Assembly: GCA_964534325.1 (NCBI GenBank)
Contig: CAZHOR010000007.1
Span: forward strand, 1 to 64,000
Direction of reading: 5' to 3'
Origin: JdFR-22 sp964534325
GTDB lineage: Archaea > Halobacteriota > Archaeoglobi > Archaeoglobales > Archaeoglobaceae
Length of the DNA stretch: 64,000 nt
A model generated the notes under the pieces. The model made no database searches, was not told the DNA's origin, and worked only from the letters and a program-made list of their open reading frames with translations. Position numbers and translations under genes: made by a program. Positions 9,509 through 18,338 of this stretch are shown in pieces. The first letter of the stretch is position 1; the number at the start of each line of letters is the position of its first letter.

Positions 9509-11276
9509 CAGTCTTACTCCTGATTACTTCATAGTCTTCAAAACCAGTTCTTATTCCCTGAACATTATAATCGAACTCGACGTCGCTATCACCCTTCATC
9601 AGCTCTTTGACCACTATCTCACTCGTGCTCTTCTCCTCAACATACAACCCATTACAATTGCCCAGGGGTGTTACCTGAACCGTCAGCCCTTCATCACTGG
9701 CAACAAGTTCGAAGTGTTCTGGGAGGTCAACAACTGCCACACCATCTTCAAGGCTTGCTGTTCCTCTGGTGTACACTCCAGCTTCTCCTCCTTCCAGAGT
9801 TGCGTAGTAAATCTCTTCAGATGCGTTTTGCGGGTGATCCATCACAAAGAACTTTGTGCCCTCTCTGACTAAAAAATGCCCATGAACAGTTAAGCCATTG
9901 CTTAGTTCAAACTTACCTTCGTGATGATGCATGAGCCAATCTCCTTGCGGATGCCCATCTTCAGCGAAGTAAATATACTGGTCTTCATCTATTCCTTGTG
10001 TTGCTCCTTGGTAGTTCAAATACAAGCTTCCATCTGCACGAACGTTTCCATTGTCATCTACACTGAATTTTATGTCATCTTCACTTGTTCCCGCTCCCAG
10101 GGAATACGAATCACCTAAGAATAAGCCACCAAATTCCGGGTTAATAGGGTTAGAATGGGACGATCCTGTTTTTCCCACAACTCCATGACTCTCAGAGCTA
10201 TAAGCATAAACTCCTTCACTGCCATAACCAAGAGTAGCTACATCAACTCCGGGACTGTCACGGCCAAAAGTTGCTAACTGAATTCCGACGCTTCTATTAC
10301 CTCCGGTTTCTGATGTGATTCCGTTACTTTGATCGCCTTCAGTATATATAATAACTCCACCACTATCATAACCTTCAGTTAATACAAAAGCTCCGTCACT
10401 GTAATCGCCGTAAGTTTCTGTATGAATTCCTCCACTATCAATACCTTCAGTTATTGCATAAACTCCTCTACTTTCATCGCCTTCAGTTCGAGCATGAACG
10501 CCTTCACTGTGATCGCCAGAAGTATTGACGCAAATTCCGTCACTATCGCCACCATAGGTTCTGGCATGAACTCCATCACTGTATGTCCCATAAGTTAGTG
10601 CATATAGTCCCTCACTATTATCGCCATAGGTACTTGCTCGAACTCCATCACTGTTAGCGCCTTCTGTTCTCGTCCATAGCCCCATACTGCCGTCGCCTTC
10701 GGTTCTGGCATAAACCCCATCACTTTCATCGCCAATAGTATATGCGTAAAGACCTTGACTGTGATAACCCGTGGTGTTGGAGAAAATGCCATAAGTATTA
10801 TCTTCGGTGGTGTATACGTTCAAACCTTCTTTAACTTCCAGTCCGGTGAAGTCCACCTGCTGTTCAGTGATCAGGAATTTGGGGCTGGTGGAATATGGTA
10901 CCTCGTTCAGCTTAAGTCGGGGTGTCATTTCGGAGTCCCCTTTAATCTGTATCCCCAGCCACAAAGGCCTTCCATCAAAAAATTCTTTGTTGAATTTTAG
11001 TTCCGTGGTGAAGTAACCTTCATCGACCACCACAGCGTTACTATACGAATCCAGAGGTTTCCCACCTGTTTCCACATCATACAACCTGAAGATTATACCA
11101 TAACTTCCCGATAAGGGAGCCCCGCTTTTTGTCAGGTAGCCGCTGTACGTCAGATTAGTTTCTGTAGTATACGTTATAGGGTTTGTTTCTTCTGTATCAT
11201 CAACCAGAGTTTCTGCGTTCAACACTTGAACTACACATATCAACAAAAAACAGACTAATACTAATTTCCATTTCAT
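9498..11276 (-). CDS. Secreted fibre-like protein with 14-residue beta-roll repeats
   Basis: 592 residues; the ATG at 11276 has AGAGGTGA upstream. Signal peptide 1-21, an Ig-like domain (about 40-135, YLTKSGAPLSGSYGIIFRLYD), then about fifteen 14-residue repeats of the form GD.S.GV.A.T.G (about 150-365). The periodicity is like the beta-roll of YadA-type adhesin heads and of bacterial exported proteins with GVYG-type repeats. The C-terminal 150 residues (KFFVMDHPQNASEEIYYATLEG, GTASLEDGVAVVDLP) form a domain I recognise from bacterial exported and tail-fibre-like proteins. First gene of the operon with the two cohesin proteins. No anchor of its own is visible. Confidence 0.7.
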   Translation of the reverse strand: MKWKLVLVCFLLICVVQVLNAETLVDDTEETNPITYTTETNLTYSGYLTKSGAPLSGSYGIIFRLYDVETGGKPLDSYSNAVVVDEGYFTTELKFNKEFFDGRPLWLGIQIKGDSEMTPRLKLNEVPYSTSPKFLITEQQVDFTGLEVKEGLNVYTTEDNTYGIFSNTTGYHSQGLYAYTIGDESDGVYARTEGDGSMGLWTRTEGANSDGVRASTYGDNSEGLYALTYGTYSDGVHARTYGGDSDGICVNTSGDHSEGVHARTEGDESRGVYAITEGIDSGGIHTETYGDYSDGAFVLTEGYDSGGVIIYTEGDQSNGITSETGGNRSVGIQLATFGRDSPGVDVATLGYGSEGVYAYSSESHGVVGKTGSSHSNPINPEFGGLFLGDSYSLGAGTSEDDIKFSVDDNGNVRADGSLYLNYQGATQGIDEDQYIYFAEDGHPQGDWLMHHHEGKFELSNGLTVHGHFLVREGTKFFVMDHPQNASEEIYYATLEGGEAGVYTRGTASLEDGVAVVDLPEHFELVASDEGLTVQVTPLGNCNGLYVEEKSTSEIVVKELMKGDSDVEFDYNVQGIRTGFEDYEVIRSKTDED

Positions 11277-11300
11277 AGTTTCACCTCTCCGTTTGGCTTT

Positions 11301-11384
11301 ATTATCCTTAAAAACTGTATAATCAGATATTTATAATCTATCTTTTTATACTCAAATTTTACCAATATATAAATAAAAGGTAAA
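11301..11384 (-). promoter_or_regulatory. Surface-regulon promoter module, copy B, with conserved leader block
   Basis: TTTACC 11358-11363 and GGTAAA 11379-11384 with a 15-base spacer containing the TATA element; TTTTTATAC starts at 11343. Downstream on the minus strand, the 39 bases at 11301-11339 are identical to 15335-15373 in copy C, and similarity continues on the other side to about 11408. It sits 25-110 bases upstream of the fibre/cohesin operon (ATG at 11276). Confidence 0.7.
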
Positions 11385-11458
11385 GTCTTGAACACTTAAA
11401 TTAAGACTTAATTTTCATTTTCCAGCTGAAATAAAAAATAAAGAAATATTGAATGTTC

Positions 11459-13585
11459 CTATCTTCTTCTGGTCATTATTGCCAGTATTGCCAGCAGACC
11501 TATTACTGGTATTGCTATGGTGGGGAACTCAGGGATGGGAGTATGCGGTTCGTCATCGCACTTATCACCTATTCCATCGCCATCAGAGTCTAGTTGTTCT
11601 TCATTGGCAGTATTGGGACAGTTATCCTCATCGTCAGGGATTCCGTCTCCGTCAGAGTCTGTTTCTCCACTTGTTTCGCAGGCGTCACCTATTCCGTCTT
11701 CGTCTGAGTCTGCTTGGTTTTGGTTGGGAGTATAGGGGCAGTTATCGTTACTGTCACTAACTCCGTCTCCGTCAGAGTCTGTGTCCAGATAGTTTGGGGT
11801 GCCATCGTCATCGGCATCGCCGGTACCCTCATCGCCATCAGGGATACCATCGTTGTCTGAGTCCATGTCCATGTAGTCTGGGATGCCGTCTCCATCTGTA
11901 TCTGTGGTGGATGGGGGCCACCACGGGTCCTGACTACCATCAGTGTTGCCATCGAGGTAATCAGGTACACCATCCATGTCAGCGTCACCCACTCCTTCGT
12001 CCTCGTCAGGCACGCCATCTCCATCTGAGTCCGTATCCAGATAGTTTGGGATACCATCGCCATCAATATCGCCGGTACCTTCATCTCTATCAGGGATACC
12101 ATCGCCATCAGAATCCGTATCTAAGTAATTAGGTACACCATCGCCATCTCCGTCACCCACTCCTTCGTCATCGTCAGGGATACCGTCACTATCCGTATCA
12201 TCCATCCAGGTTTTAGAGAGATCAATAGAAGGTTCTCCCGAATCTTCCACACCATCCTCATCTAAATCAGCAAAGATATGGATGGATTCAACACCCGGTT
12301 CAAGCATACAATAAGAGAAAACTGCCTTTCCCTCAGCATCAGTAGTAACCTTTTGATTAACATTAAGATTATTGGCTCCCGATACGTCCATGACCAATTT
12401 AACATCACCATATAATTCCCCGCCCTTATTGGTTAGGAAGACGGGTATTTGGTGGCAGTCCCCAACTTTGTTGGATTCGTTCTGCGGTCCGGCTGATATC
12501 TCTGGTTCACCAGTAACCTCTGCTGGTGCGCATCCGGTTGGGTCTTGGAATACGGTTATCTTGTTCCCTACGTTGTTGCCCACATAGACCCTACATGGGC
12601 CAGTCTGCTCTACACCGACTCCAAATATCAGGGAACTTGGTTCTATATCGACTACGTAGTCCAGCGAATCGGTTTCTCCATCGATGACGTAAAGTTTACC
12701 TAATTCGAAGTTAACGGTGAAAACTTCATTACATTGACGCAATACACCGACTGACCAAATTTTTTGTGTGCCATGATAAGCATAGCCTACACCACCCGAT
12801 CCGAGAGATATAATCTCCAAATTGTTATCTTCATCTGTGTCTATCACCGCAACTTCATTAGATGCTTGTAATACAACGTAAACTTTATTCGTTTCATTAT
12901 TGACAGCCACTCCAGCTGGAGTAGAGTAATCGGGCAAACCTACCTCCGCGATAATATCGTTGCTATCTCCGTCCACCACAACCAGACTGGCTGCGCCATC
13001 AGTTCCAAATTTAGCCACATAAACTTTATTTGTGTCGGGATTTACTGCAACACCCCTACAGTTAGACACTCCCAGAGATGTCTTGCTATATGTACTCGCA
13101 TCCACAATGTAAAGCCTCTCTTGGCGATAATCCGTAACATAGATTTTGTCTGAAGTAGGATTAAAAGCAGCGGCGTACACCATCGCTTTATCATCACTCA
13201 ACAGCACTGTCTCCACAGAGTGCTCGGTGTCGTCGATCACCCAGATTTTGGGGCGATTATTACCATGACCCGTACCCGCAGCATATATTACACCCTCAGA
13301 GGGGTTAAAATCAACAGCATCTAAACTTCCACCTTCTTCTTGTTGTGTTCTAATACTTGCAATCAAACTGTAATCTGAGCTATCAAAAACTCTTAACTCA
13401 GCATCACTAATCTGAGGAGCATAGATGTTATGTGTTTCCGGATGAACACCAATCTTATGGCCCACCCAATCACCTGCCTCCAAGATGGTGTCACTCTCCA
13501 TATAATCCGCAGAAACCACACCCGGCAAGAGCAACAAAACCACTAAAACAAATGCGCCTATAGTGCATAACACCAATCGAGTCAT
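11459..13585 (-). CDS. YVTN beta-propeller with TSP3 repeats and PEF-CTERM-like tail
   Basis: 708 residues. Signal peptide (ending VVSADY), a seven-bladed YVTN-type propeller (about 30-345; blades such as KVYVAKFGTDGAASLVVVDG and TSDKIYVTDYRQERLYIVD), an Ig-like domain (about 360-460), then about ten Asp-rich TSP3 calcium repeats (DTDSDGDGIPD) and the C-terminal tail PIPEFPTIAIPVIGLLAI plus RRR. The tail matches the PEF-CTERM signal recognised by archaeosortases, so cleavage and attachment at the cell surface are expected. No archaeosortase gene is in this window. The start ATG overlaps the stop of the paralogous upstream gene (ATGA) with GAGGTGA upstream. Confidence 0.85.
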   Translation of the reverse strand: MTRLVLCTIGAFVLVVLLLLPGVVSADYMESDTILEAGDWVGHKIGVHPETHNIYAPQISDAELRVFDSSDYSLIASIRTQQEEGGSLDAVDFNPSEGVIYAAGTGHGNNRPKIWVIDDTEHSVETVLLSDDKAMVYAAAFNPTSDKIYVTDYRQERLYIVDASTYSKTSLGVSNCRGVAVNPDTNKVYVAKFGTDGAASLVVVDGDSNDIIAEVGLPDYSTPAGVAVNNETNKVYVVLQASNEVAVIDTDEDNNLEIISLGSGGVGYAYHGTQKIWSVGVLRQCNEVFTVNFELGKLYVIDGETDSLDYVVDIEPSSLIFGVGVEQTGPCRVYVGNNVGNKITVFQDPTGCAPAEVTGEPEISAGPQNESNKVGDCHQIPVFLTNKGGELYGDVKLVMDVSGANNLNVNQKVTTDAEGKAVFSYCMLEPGVESIHIFADLDEDGVEDSGEPSIDLSKTWMDDTDSDGIPDDDEGVGDGDGDGVPNYLDTDSDGDGIPDRDEGTGDIDGDGIPNYLDTDSDGDGVPDEDEGVGDADMDGVPDYLDGNTDGSQDPWWPPSTTDTDGDGIPDYMDMDSDNDGIPDGDEGTGDADDDGTPNYLDTDSDGDGVSDSNDNCPYTPNQNQADSDEDGIGDACETSGETDSDGDGIPDDEDNCPNTANEEQLDSDGDGIGDKCDDEPHTPIPEFPTIAIPVIGLLAILAIMTRRR

Positions 13586-15180
13586 GGATTCACCTCAGTT
13601 GCATCAGGAATGCCATCGCCATCAGAATCCGTATCCAGATAGTTTGGGATGCCATCGCCATCAATATCGCCGGTACCTTCATCTCTATCAGGGATACCAT
13701 CGCCATCAGAATCCGTATCCAAGTAGTTAGGTACACCATCATCATCTGTGTCACGTGTGCCTTCTTCAGTGTCTGAGATACCATCTCCATCGCTATCTTC
13801 ATACCATGTCTTGTAAACCTTAAGCGAGGGTTCTCCAACATCATGTGTACCGTTACCATTTATATCGGCAGATATGAATATGATGTCAGTTCCTTCATTA
13901 AGTCCAGTATACGCGAATATTGCTTTCCCCTCAGCATCAGTAGTTACTTTTCCTTCCACATCGTTACCCGTTCCCCAGGGCACCACGTCCACATAAAGAT
14001 CCTTGTAGGAAAGAGGATCCCCGTTTTCGTCGGTGAGGAATATGGGTATTTGGTGGCAGTCCCCTATTTTGTTGGTTTCGTTTTGTGGTCCGGCTGATAT
14101 CTCTGGTTGACCTGTACTCTCTGCTGGTGCGCATCCTGTTGGGTCCTGGAATACAGATATTTCATTGATAATATTGTGGCTTACATAGACTCTGCATGGG
14201 TCGGTTTGCTCAACACCAATGCCATAGGGATACATTTTCACATCAACTATGTAATCCAGCGAATCAGTTTCTCCATCGATAACATAAAGTTTACCTAATT
14301 CATAGTGAACAGCAAAGACTTTGTTACACTGGGTCAAAACGCCAACTGACCAAATTTTTTGCGTTCCTGTCCAATAGCCTTCACCACCCGCACCGAGAGA
14401 TATAAATTCTAAATCATTCGTTTCTCCATCTATGACCGCAACTTCATTAGTTCCTTGTAATGCAACGTAAATTTTATTCGTTTCACTATTGACAGCCACT
14501 CCAGCTGGAGTAGAGTAATCGGGCAAATCTATCTCTTCGATAATATCGTTGCTATCTCCATCGACCACGACTATGCTGTCCGCACCCCAATATCCAGCGT
14601 CAGCCACATAAACTCTGTTTGTGTCGGGATTTACTGCAACACCCCTGCACATAATATTTGAAAGATACTCTACATCATAAGTATCTGCATCCACAATGTA
14701 AAGCCTCTCTTGACCCCAAGTTGTAACATAAATTTTGTCTGAAGTAGGATTAAAAGCTAAATCGAACACATGCGTACCACCAGAACTCAACTGCACTGTC
14801 TCCACAGAGTGCGTGGTGTCGTCGATCACCCAGAGGGTGGGGGGCCCACCATACTCACTCGAAACCCAACCCGAAACATAAACTAATCCTTCAGAGGGAT
14901 TAAAATCAACACCCGTTACAGCTCCGTCACTAGTTAACGAAATACTTTCAATCAAACTGTAGTCCGTGCTATCAAAGATATTCAAATCACCATCCATACT
15001 AGCTGGTGCATAAATGTTATGCGTTTCCGGATGAACACCAATCTTGTTATCCACCCAACTACCCACCTCGGAGATGGTGTCACTCTCCATATAATCCGCA
15101 GAAACCACTCCCGGCAAGAGCAACAGAACAAATAAGACAATCGCTAACATTCCTGACTCCTTGTTTCGTTTTCTAACCAT
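13582..15180 (-). CDS. YVTN beta-propeller with TSP3 repeats, lacking the sorting tail
   Basis: 532 residues and a paralogue of the next gene (same signal peptide core, propeller, Ig-like domain). The ATG at 15180 has the strong site AGGAGGT 5 bases upstream. It has only about four TSP3 repeats and ends abruptly at DGIPDATEVNP without a PEF-CTERM tail or transmembrane helix, so it should be released or held by a partner. The stop overlaps the next start by 4 bases. About 115 bases of the TSP3 region (around 13620-13735) are nearly identical to 12025-12145 in the paralogue, suggesting recent gene conversion or truncation by recombination between repeats. Confidence 0.8.
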   Translation of the reverse strand: MVRKRNKESGMLAIVLFVLLLLPGVVSADYMESDTISEVGSWVDNKIGVHPETHNIYAPASMDGDLNIFDSTDYSLIESISLTSDGAVTGVDFNPSEGLVYVSGWVSSEYGGPPTLWVIDDTTHSVETVQLSSGGTHVFDLAFNPTSDKIYVTTWGQERLYIVDADTYDVEYLSNIMCRGVAVNPDTNRVYVADAGYWGADSIVVVDGDSNDIIEEIDLPDYSTPAGVAVNSETNKIYVALQGTNEVAVIDGETNDLEFISLGAGGEGYWTGTQKIWSVGVLTQCNKVFAVHYELGKLYVIDGETDSLDYIVDVKMYPYGIGVEQTDPCRVYVSHNIINEISVFQDPTGCAPAESTGQPEISAGPQNETNKIGDCHQIPIFLTDENGDPLSYKDLYVDVVPWGTGNDVEGKVTTDAEGKAIFAYTGLNEGTDIIFISADINGNGTHDVGEPSLKVYKTWYEDSDGDGISDTEEGTRDTDDDGVPNYLDTDSDGDGIPDRDEGTGDIDGDGIPNYLDTDSDGDGIPDATEVNP

Positions 15181-15334
15181 TTTTTACCTCCTATATTTTC
15201 TGCTCTACCTGAAGAATAGTAAAGCTCAAACTACTCTTATTAACTCCATAAAACAGCATAAAAGTCCGCATTCGATATAACACCATAATTAACGTATTCT
15301 CCATCCATATCCACACCTCTTTCCAACCAGTAGT

Positions 15335-15418
15335 ATTATCCTTAAAAACTGTATAATCAGATATTTATAATCTTTCTTTTTATACCCAAATTTTACCAGT
15401 ATATAAATAATAGGTAAA
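15335..15418 (-). promoter_or_regulatory. Surface-regulon promoter module, copy C
   Basis: TTTACC 15392-15397 and GGTAAA 15413-15418, spacer 15 bases with ATATAAATA; TTTTTATAC from 15377; a leader block 15335-15373 identical to copy B. It lies about 155 bases upstream of the propeller gene start at 15180. This makes the region a near-duplicate of the promoter of the fibre/cohesin operon over more than 100 bases. Confidence 0.7.
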
Positions 15419-15560
15419 GTCTTGAGCACTTAAATTAAGAACTCGTCTCATTTTTTCACTCCATATTAATAATAAAAGAATATTTGGAGGTTGGCAACTA
15501 GTAGGTATGCTACTAAGTTAATCGATTATAGCATATCTCTTCCATTATTTATAACATACC

Positions 15561-15602
15561 TTTTTATACTCAAATTTTACCAATAAATAAATAATAAGTA
15601 AA
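15561..15602 (-). promoter_or_regulatory. Surface-regulon promoter module, copy D (degenerate right arm)
   Basis: TTTACC 15576-15581 and AGTAAA 15597-15602 (one mismatch to GGTAAA) with the same 15-base spacer; TTTTTATAC from 15561, again 15 bases before the left arm. It is a second module upstream of the same propeller gene, about 185 bases beyond copy C. No gene lies between C and D, so D may be a promoter left by a lost gene or a tandem regulatory site. The rest of 15181-15660 shows no ORF I would call. Confidence 0.55.
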
Positions 15603-15659
15603 CTAGAGTGAGCTAAGCTATAGTTGTTTTTTACTCTGCTACACTACAATAAATTTCAA

Positions 15660-17966
15660 TTAACTTTTTAGTTGTCCGTAGAACAGGTGCCAGCCTTTTT
15701 CTGTTAGCTCCACGAACTTGCATCTGCCTTTGGTGTTTGTGGTAATGTATCCTTTTGAAATCAATGAATCCAGTTTCTTCTGTAGGGTGGGCTTGCTAAT
15801 ACTAAATGCCTTCCTGATGTCTGTGTAGGTGGGCTTCACTCCAATATTGTTCTGATTATACACGTATTTCAGAATGGCAAGTAGGTCCCTCGACACGTCT
15901 CCCTGGTGCTGGGACGCTATCTCCATGGTTTCTTTTTCCAGCAACTTGAGCTGGTCCTCGCTGAGGTTTGTGGGATCGGTAGAGATGATCATGAATAGCT
16001 CGTTGAAATAAGCGATGTCCCTAAGCCTCTGAACAAATGATAAGATTTTCTTAAAATCATTTTTGGAGATAAGGTAATCCAGTCTATCCAATAAAACAAC
16101 TTTTTTTCTCTCCAGCCCACTAACAAAACTCTCAATCTCATCCAGATCCGGTGGGATAACTTTATCGCCTGATTCACCTAACCACAAGAAGTCAAAATTA
16201 CCCTTGATGTTCTTCTTGAGTTCTTTTTCAGGAGTCCTGGAGATGACCAGTACCCTATGATTTATACTGCATAGATCCTTCATAACTTCCATGGAAAGAG
16301 TGGGAGAGTCCTCTTTTATCAGATAAAGGTTCCCCTCACTAAGCTTGAACTTCATCAATTGTCTTTTCATTTTCTCTTCAGCGTTTCTGCGTTCAGTCAC
16401 GTCCCTTACAATGAAAATAATACCTCTAGGGTCTCCATTATGGTCTTTAAACAATGTGGAGTTTGTTTCTCCCACAAAAATCGTTCCGTTCTCTCTAACT
16501 ATATTGTACTCCGTATTCCTCTTGAATCCTTTTTTAAGAGTTTCTTTTAGGTTAGCTCTGGCTTTTTTCTTATCCTCATCAGAAACTAATTCGATCACAT
16601 TTCTTTCCAGTAGATCATCCGTTTTACCCCCCCACAATTCAAGGGCTTGCTGGGATACTTCCTGGATGTTCCCCTGTAGATCTGTAACCACTACAGGATC
16701 TGGAGAAGTTCTGATCAAGCTTCTGTATAGCTCCTCTGACTCCTGCAATGCCCATTCGGTCCTCTTACGTTGATCGATATCTCGCATAATTACCTGAAGA
16801 GAAGTTATGTCCCCATTTGAGTCGCAAAGGAATTTAGCAGTAAGCTCACCCCAGAAAGTACGCCCGTCCTTTCTCACGTATTCGTATTCTCCCGGATAAA
16901 AGATTAAAACATTATTTTCTCTAGCCTTTTTCACTTCTTCATGCAAACATTCCCGAGCTCTTTTAGATGATTCAGGGGTCATTATATCCTCAACCGCCAG
17001 TTTATACGCTTCTTCAGGAGTATACCCTAAGATATTCTCGACAGAAGGGGTGACATATTCAAGATTAAAATTCAGGTCATGAACAAATACACAATCACTT
17101 ACATTCTCTGCCAGTGACCTGTACTTCTCTTCGCTATTCTTCAACGCTTTTTCTGCTCTCTTGCGTTCCGTGATATCCTCAACCATGCCATAAACAAAAA
17201 GAGGTTTACCATACTCATTCCGAAGAACGAAGACACTCAAAAGTGCCCAAATGATCCCTCCGTCCTTACGGATAAATCGCTTCTCTGTTTTATAACCCTC
17301 TCTTTTACCCTGCTTTAGCTCCTGGAAAAAACTCCAGTCCTTCCATGCGTCATCAGGGTGAGTGAACTCGGTAAAACACATTCTACTCAATTCTTCCTCC
17401 CTGTACCCCAGTAATCTCTCTAAAGCCGAGTTACAACGCCAGGGTCTCCCCTCAAAACCGACAATAGCTATCCCAACCGCTGCACTCTCAAAAAGACCTC
17501 TAAAATTAACTTCACTATCCTGGAGAGGTTCCTCTAACTTCTGGTTAAATCGGGAATCCTCAGGATAACCAGTCTCGTTGGACTCAATACCCTCTTTTGG
17601 CTTAAAGGACGCATTACCCTGAATTATAACCAGGAGCGCTTTTCTGCCACCATAACTGATTTCTTCTACCGTAGACTCTACCTTTATCTGTTCATTCCCA
17701 CTCCCCAGGTTCAGTTCTCTCTTTCCGGGGCTCAAATCTTCAGAATCGTTGAAGTGAAAATAATCTGTGTAATACGAGTTATTCAACTGCTTGACAGGGC
17801 AACCCACCATCTCTGCCAAGCTAATGTTAGCATACTTGATCAGATCATCTTGAATAATAGCAACACCATTACCTACTTTACTTAATACTTTATAAGTCAA
17901 AACTTCGCCCACCAACCGACCAGTATAGTTTTTACCTTTCTGGGATTTGCTAGTATCGTGGTTCAT
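15660..17966 (-). CDS. Soluble PAS sensor-regulator with DUF835 and winged-helix domains
   Basis: 768 residues from the ATG at 17966 (GGTGGG just upstream; a GTG at 17975 is possible). Order: one weak PAS (about 20-115), three clearer PAS domains each ending in an S-box linker (ERKRAEKAL, QRKRTEWALQESEE, ERRNAEEKM), DUF835 (about 545-670, LYLIKEDSP...VVLLDRLDYLIS), then a C-terminal winged helix (about 690-768) with TYTDIRKAFSISKPTLQKKL as the likely recognition segment. No kinase domain and no transmembrane segment. The PAS set would sense a small molecule, redox state or light and control DNA binding directly. It sits beside the surface-protein genes and may regulate them; that link is inference. 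Confidence 0.85.
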   Translation of the reverse strand: MNHDTSKSQKGKNYTGRLVGEVLTYKVLSKVGNGVAIIQDDLIKYANISLAEMVGCPVKQLNNSYYTDYFHFNDSEDLSPGKRELNLGSGNEQIKVESTVEEISYGGRKALLVIIQGNASFKPKEGIESNETGYPEDSRFNQKLEEPLQDSEVNFRGLFESAAVGIAIVGFEGRPWRCNSALERLLGYREEELSRMCFTEFTHPDDAWKDWSFFQELKQGKREGYKTEKRFIRKDGGIIWALLSVFVLRNEYGKPLFVYGMVEDITERKRAEKALKNSEEKYRSLAENVSDCVFVHDLNFNLEYVTPSVENILGYTPEEAYKLAVEDIMTPESSKRARECLHEEVKKARENNVLIFYPGEYEYVRKDGRTFWGELTAKFLCDSNGDITSLQVIMRDIDQRKRTEWALQESEELYRSLIRTSPDPVVVTDLQGNIQEVSQQALELWGGKTDDLLERNVIELVSDEDKKKARANLKETLKKGFKRNTEYNIVRENGTIFVGETNSTLFKDHNGDPRGIIFIVRDVTERRNAEEKMKRQLMKFKLSEGNLYLIKEDSPTLSMEVMKDLCSINHRVLVISRTPEKELKKNIKGNFDFLWLGESGDKVIPPDLDEIESFVSGLERKKVVLLDRLDYLISKNDFKKILSFVQRLRDIAYFNELFMIISTDPTNLSEDQLKLLEKETMEIASQHQGDVSRDLLAILKYVYNQNNIGVKPTYTDIRKAFSISKPTLQKKLDSLISKGYITTNTKGRCKFVELTEKGWHLFYGQLKS

Positions 17967-18179
17967 TTTACCCACCCTACCTTATATGATTGTGTACCAG
18001 TCAATACTCTAAAGTCCATCATGATCCACCCATTATCAAATAATAAAACCGACACCCTAATCTTCTTTCCGTAAAACGCCATAGCAAACAACTTTTGCAT
18101 TGATTTGCATACCACTCCAATCGCCCTATGACATTATTTCACACTCATTTAAATATTTTCTCATTTATCATTCATAACT

Positions 18180-18314
18180 ATGAGGACATGGATAGAGCTG
18201 ATAATTGCTGACAAAACAACCAAATTGGCCACGGATACTGACAAATTGAATGCAAATCATACCTCAATGTTGGTTTTGTTGCTGGTCTTGTTAATAAATA
18301 TGGGGTTTGCTTAG
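18180..18314 (+). CDS. Possible small protein (44 aa) with hydrophobic C-terminus
   Basis: ORF MRTWIELIIADKTTKLATD... ending in a hydrophobic stretch MLVLLLVLLINMGFA. It begins where the promoter-like AT-rich sequence (tttaaatattt, about 18149-18160) ends, so it could be a leaderless transcript. No homologue recognised. It lies in the 700-base gap between the PAS regulator and the PGF-pre-PGF gene, on the opposite strand to both, and is followed by two further small ORFs on the same strand. Confidence 0.35.
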   Translation: MRTWIELIIADKTTKLATDTDKLNANHTSMLVLLLVLLINMGFA

Positions 18315-18338
18315 TTGTATTATCACTTCATTTACATT

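Noticed and set aside
11700..12180. Regularly spaced near-identical DNA repeats resembling a CRISPR or satellite array
   Set aside because: They are in frame and encode TSP3 calcium repeats (DSDGDGIPD). There are no unique spacers and the spacing follows protein repeats.
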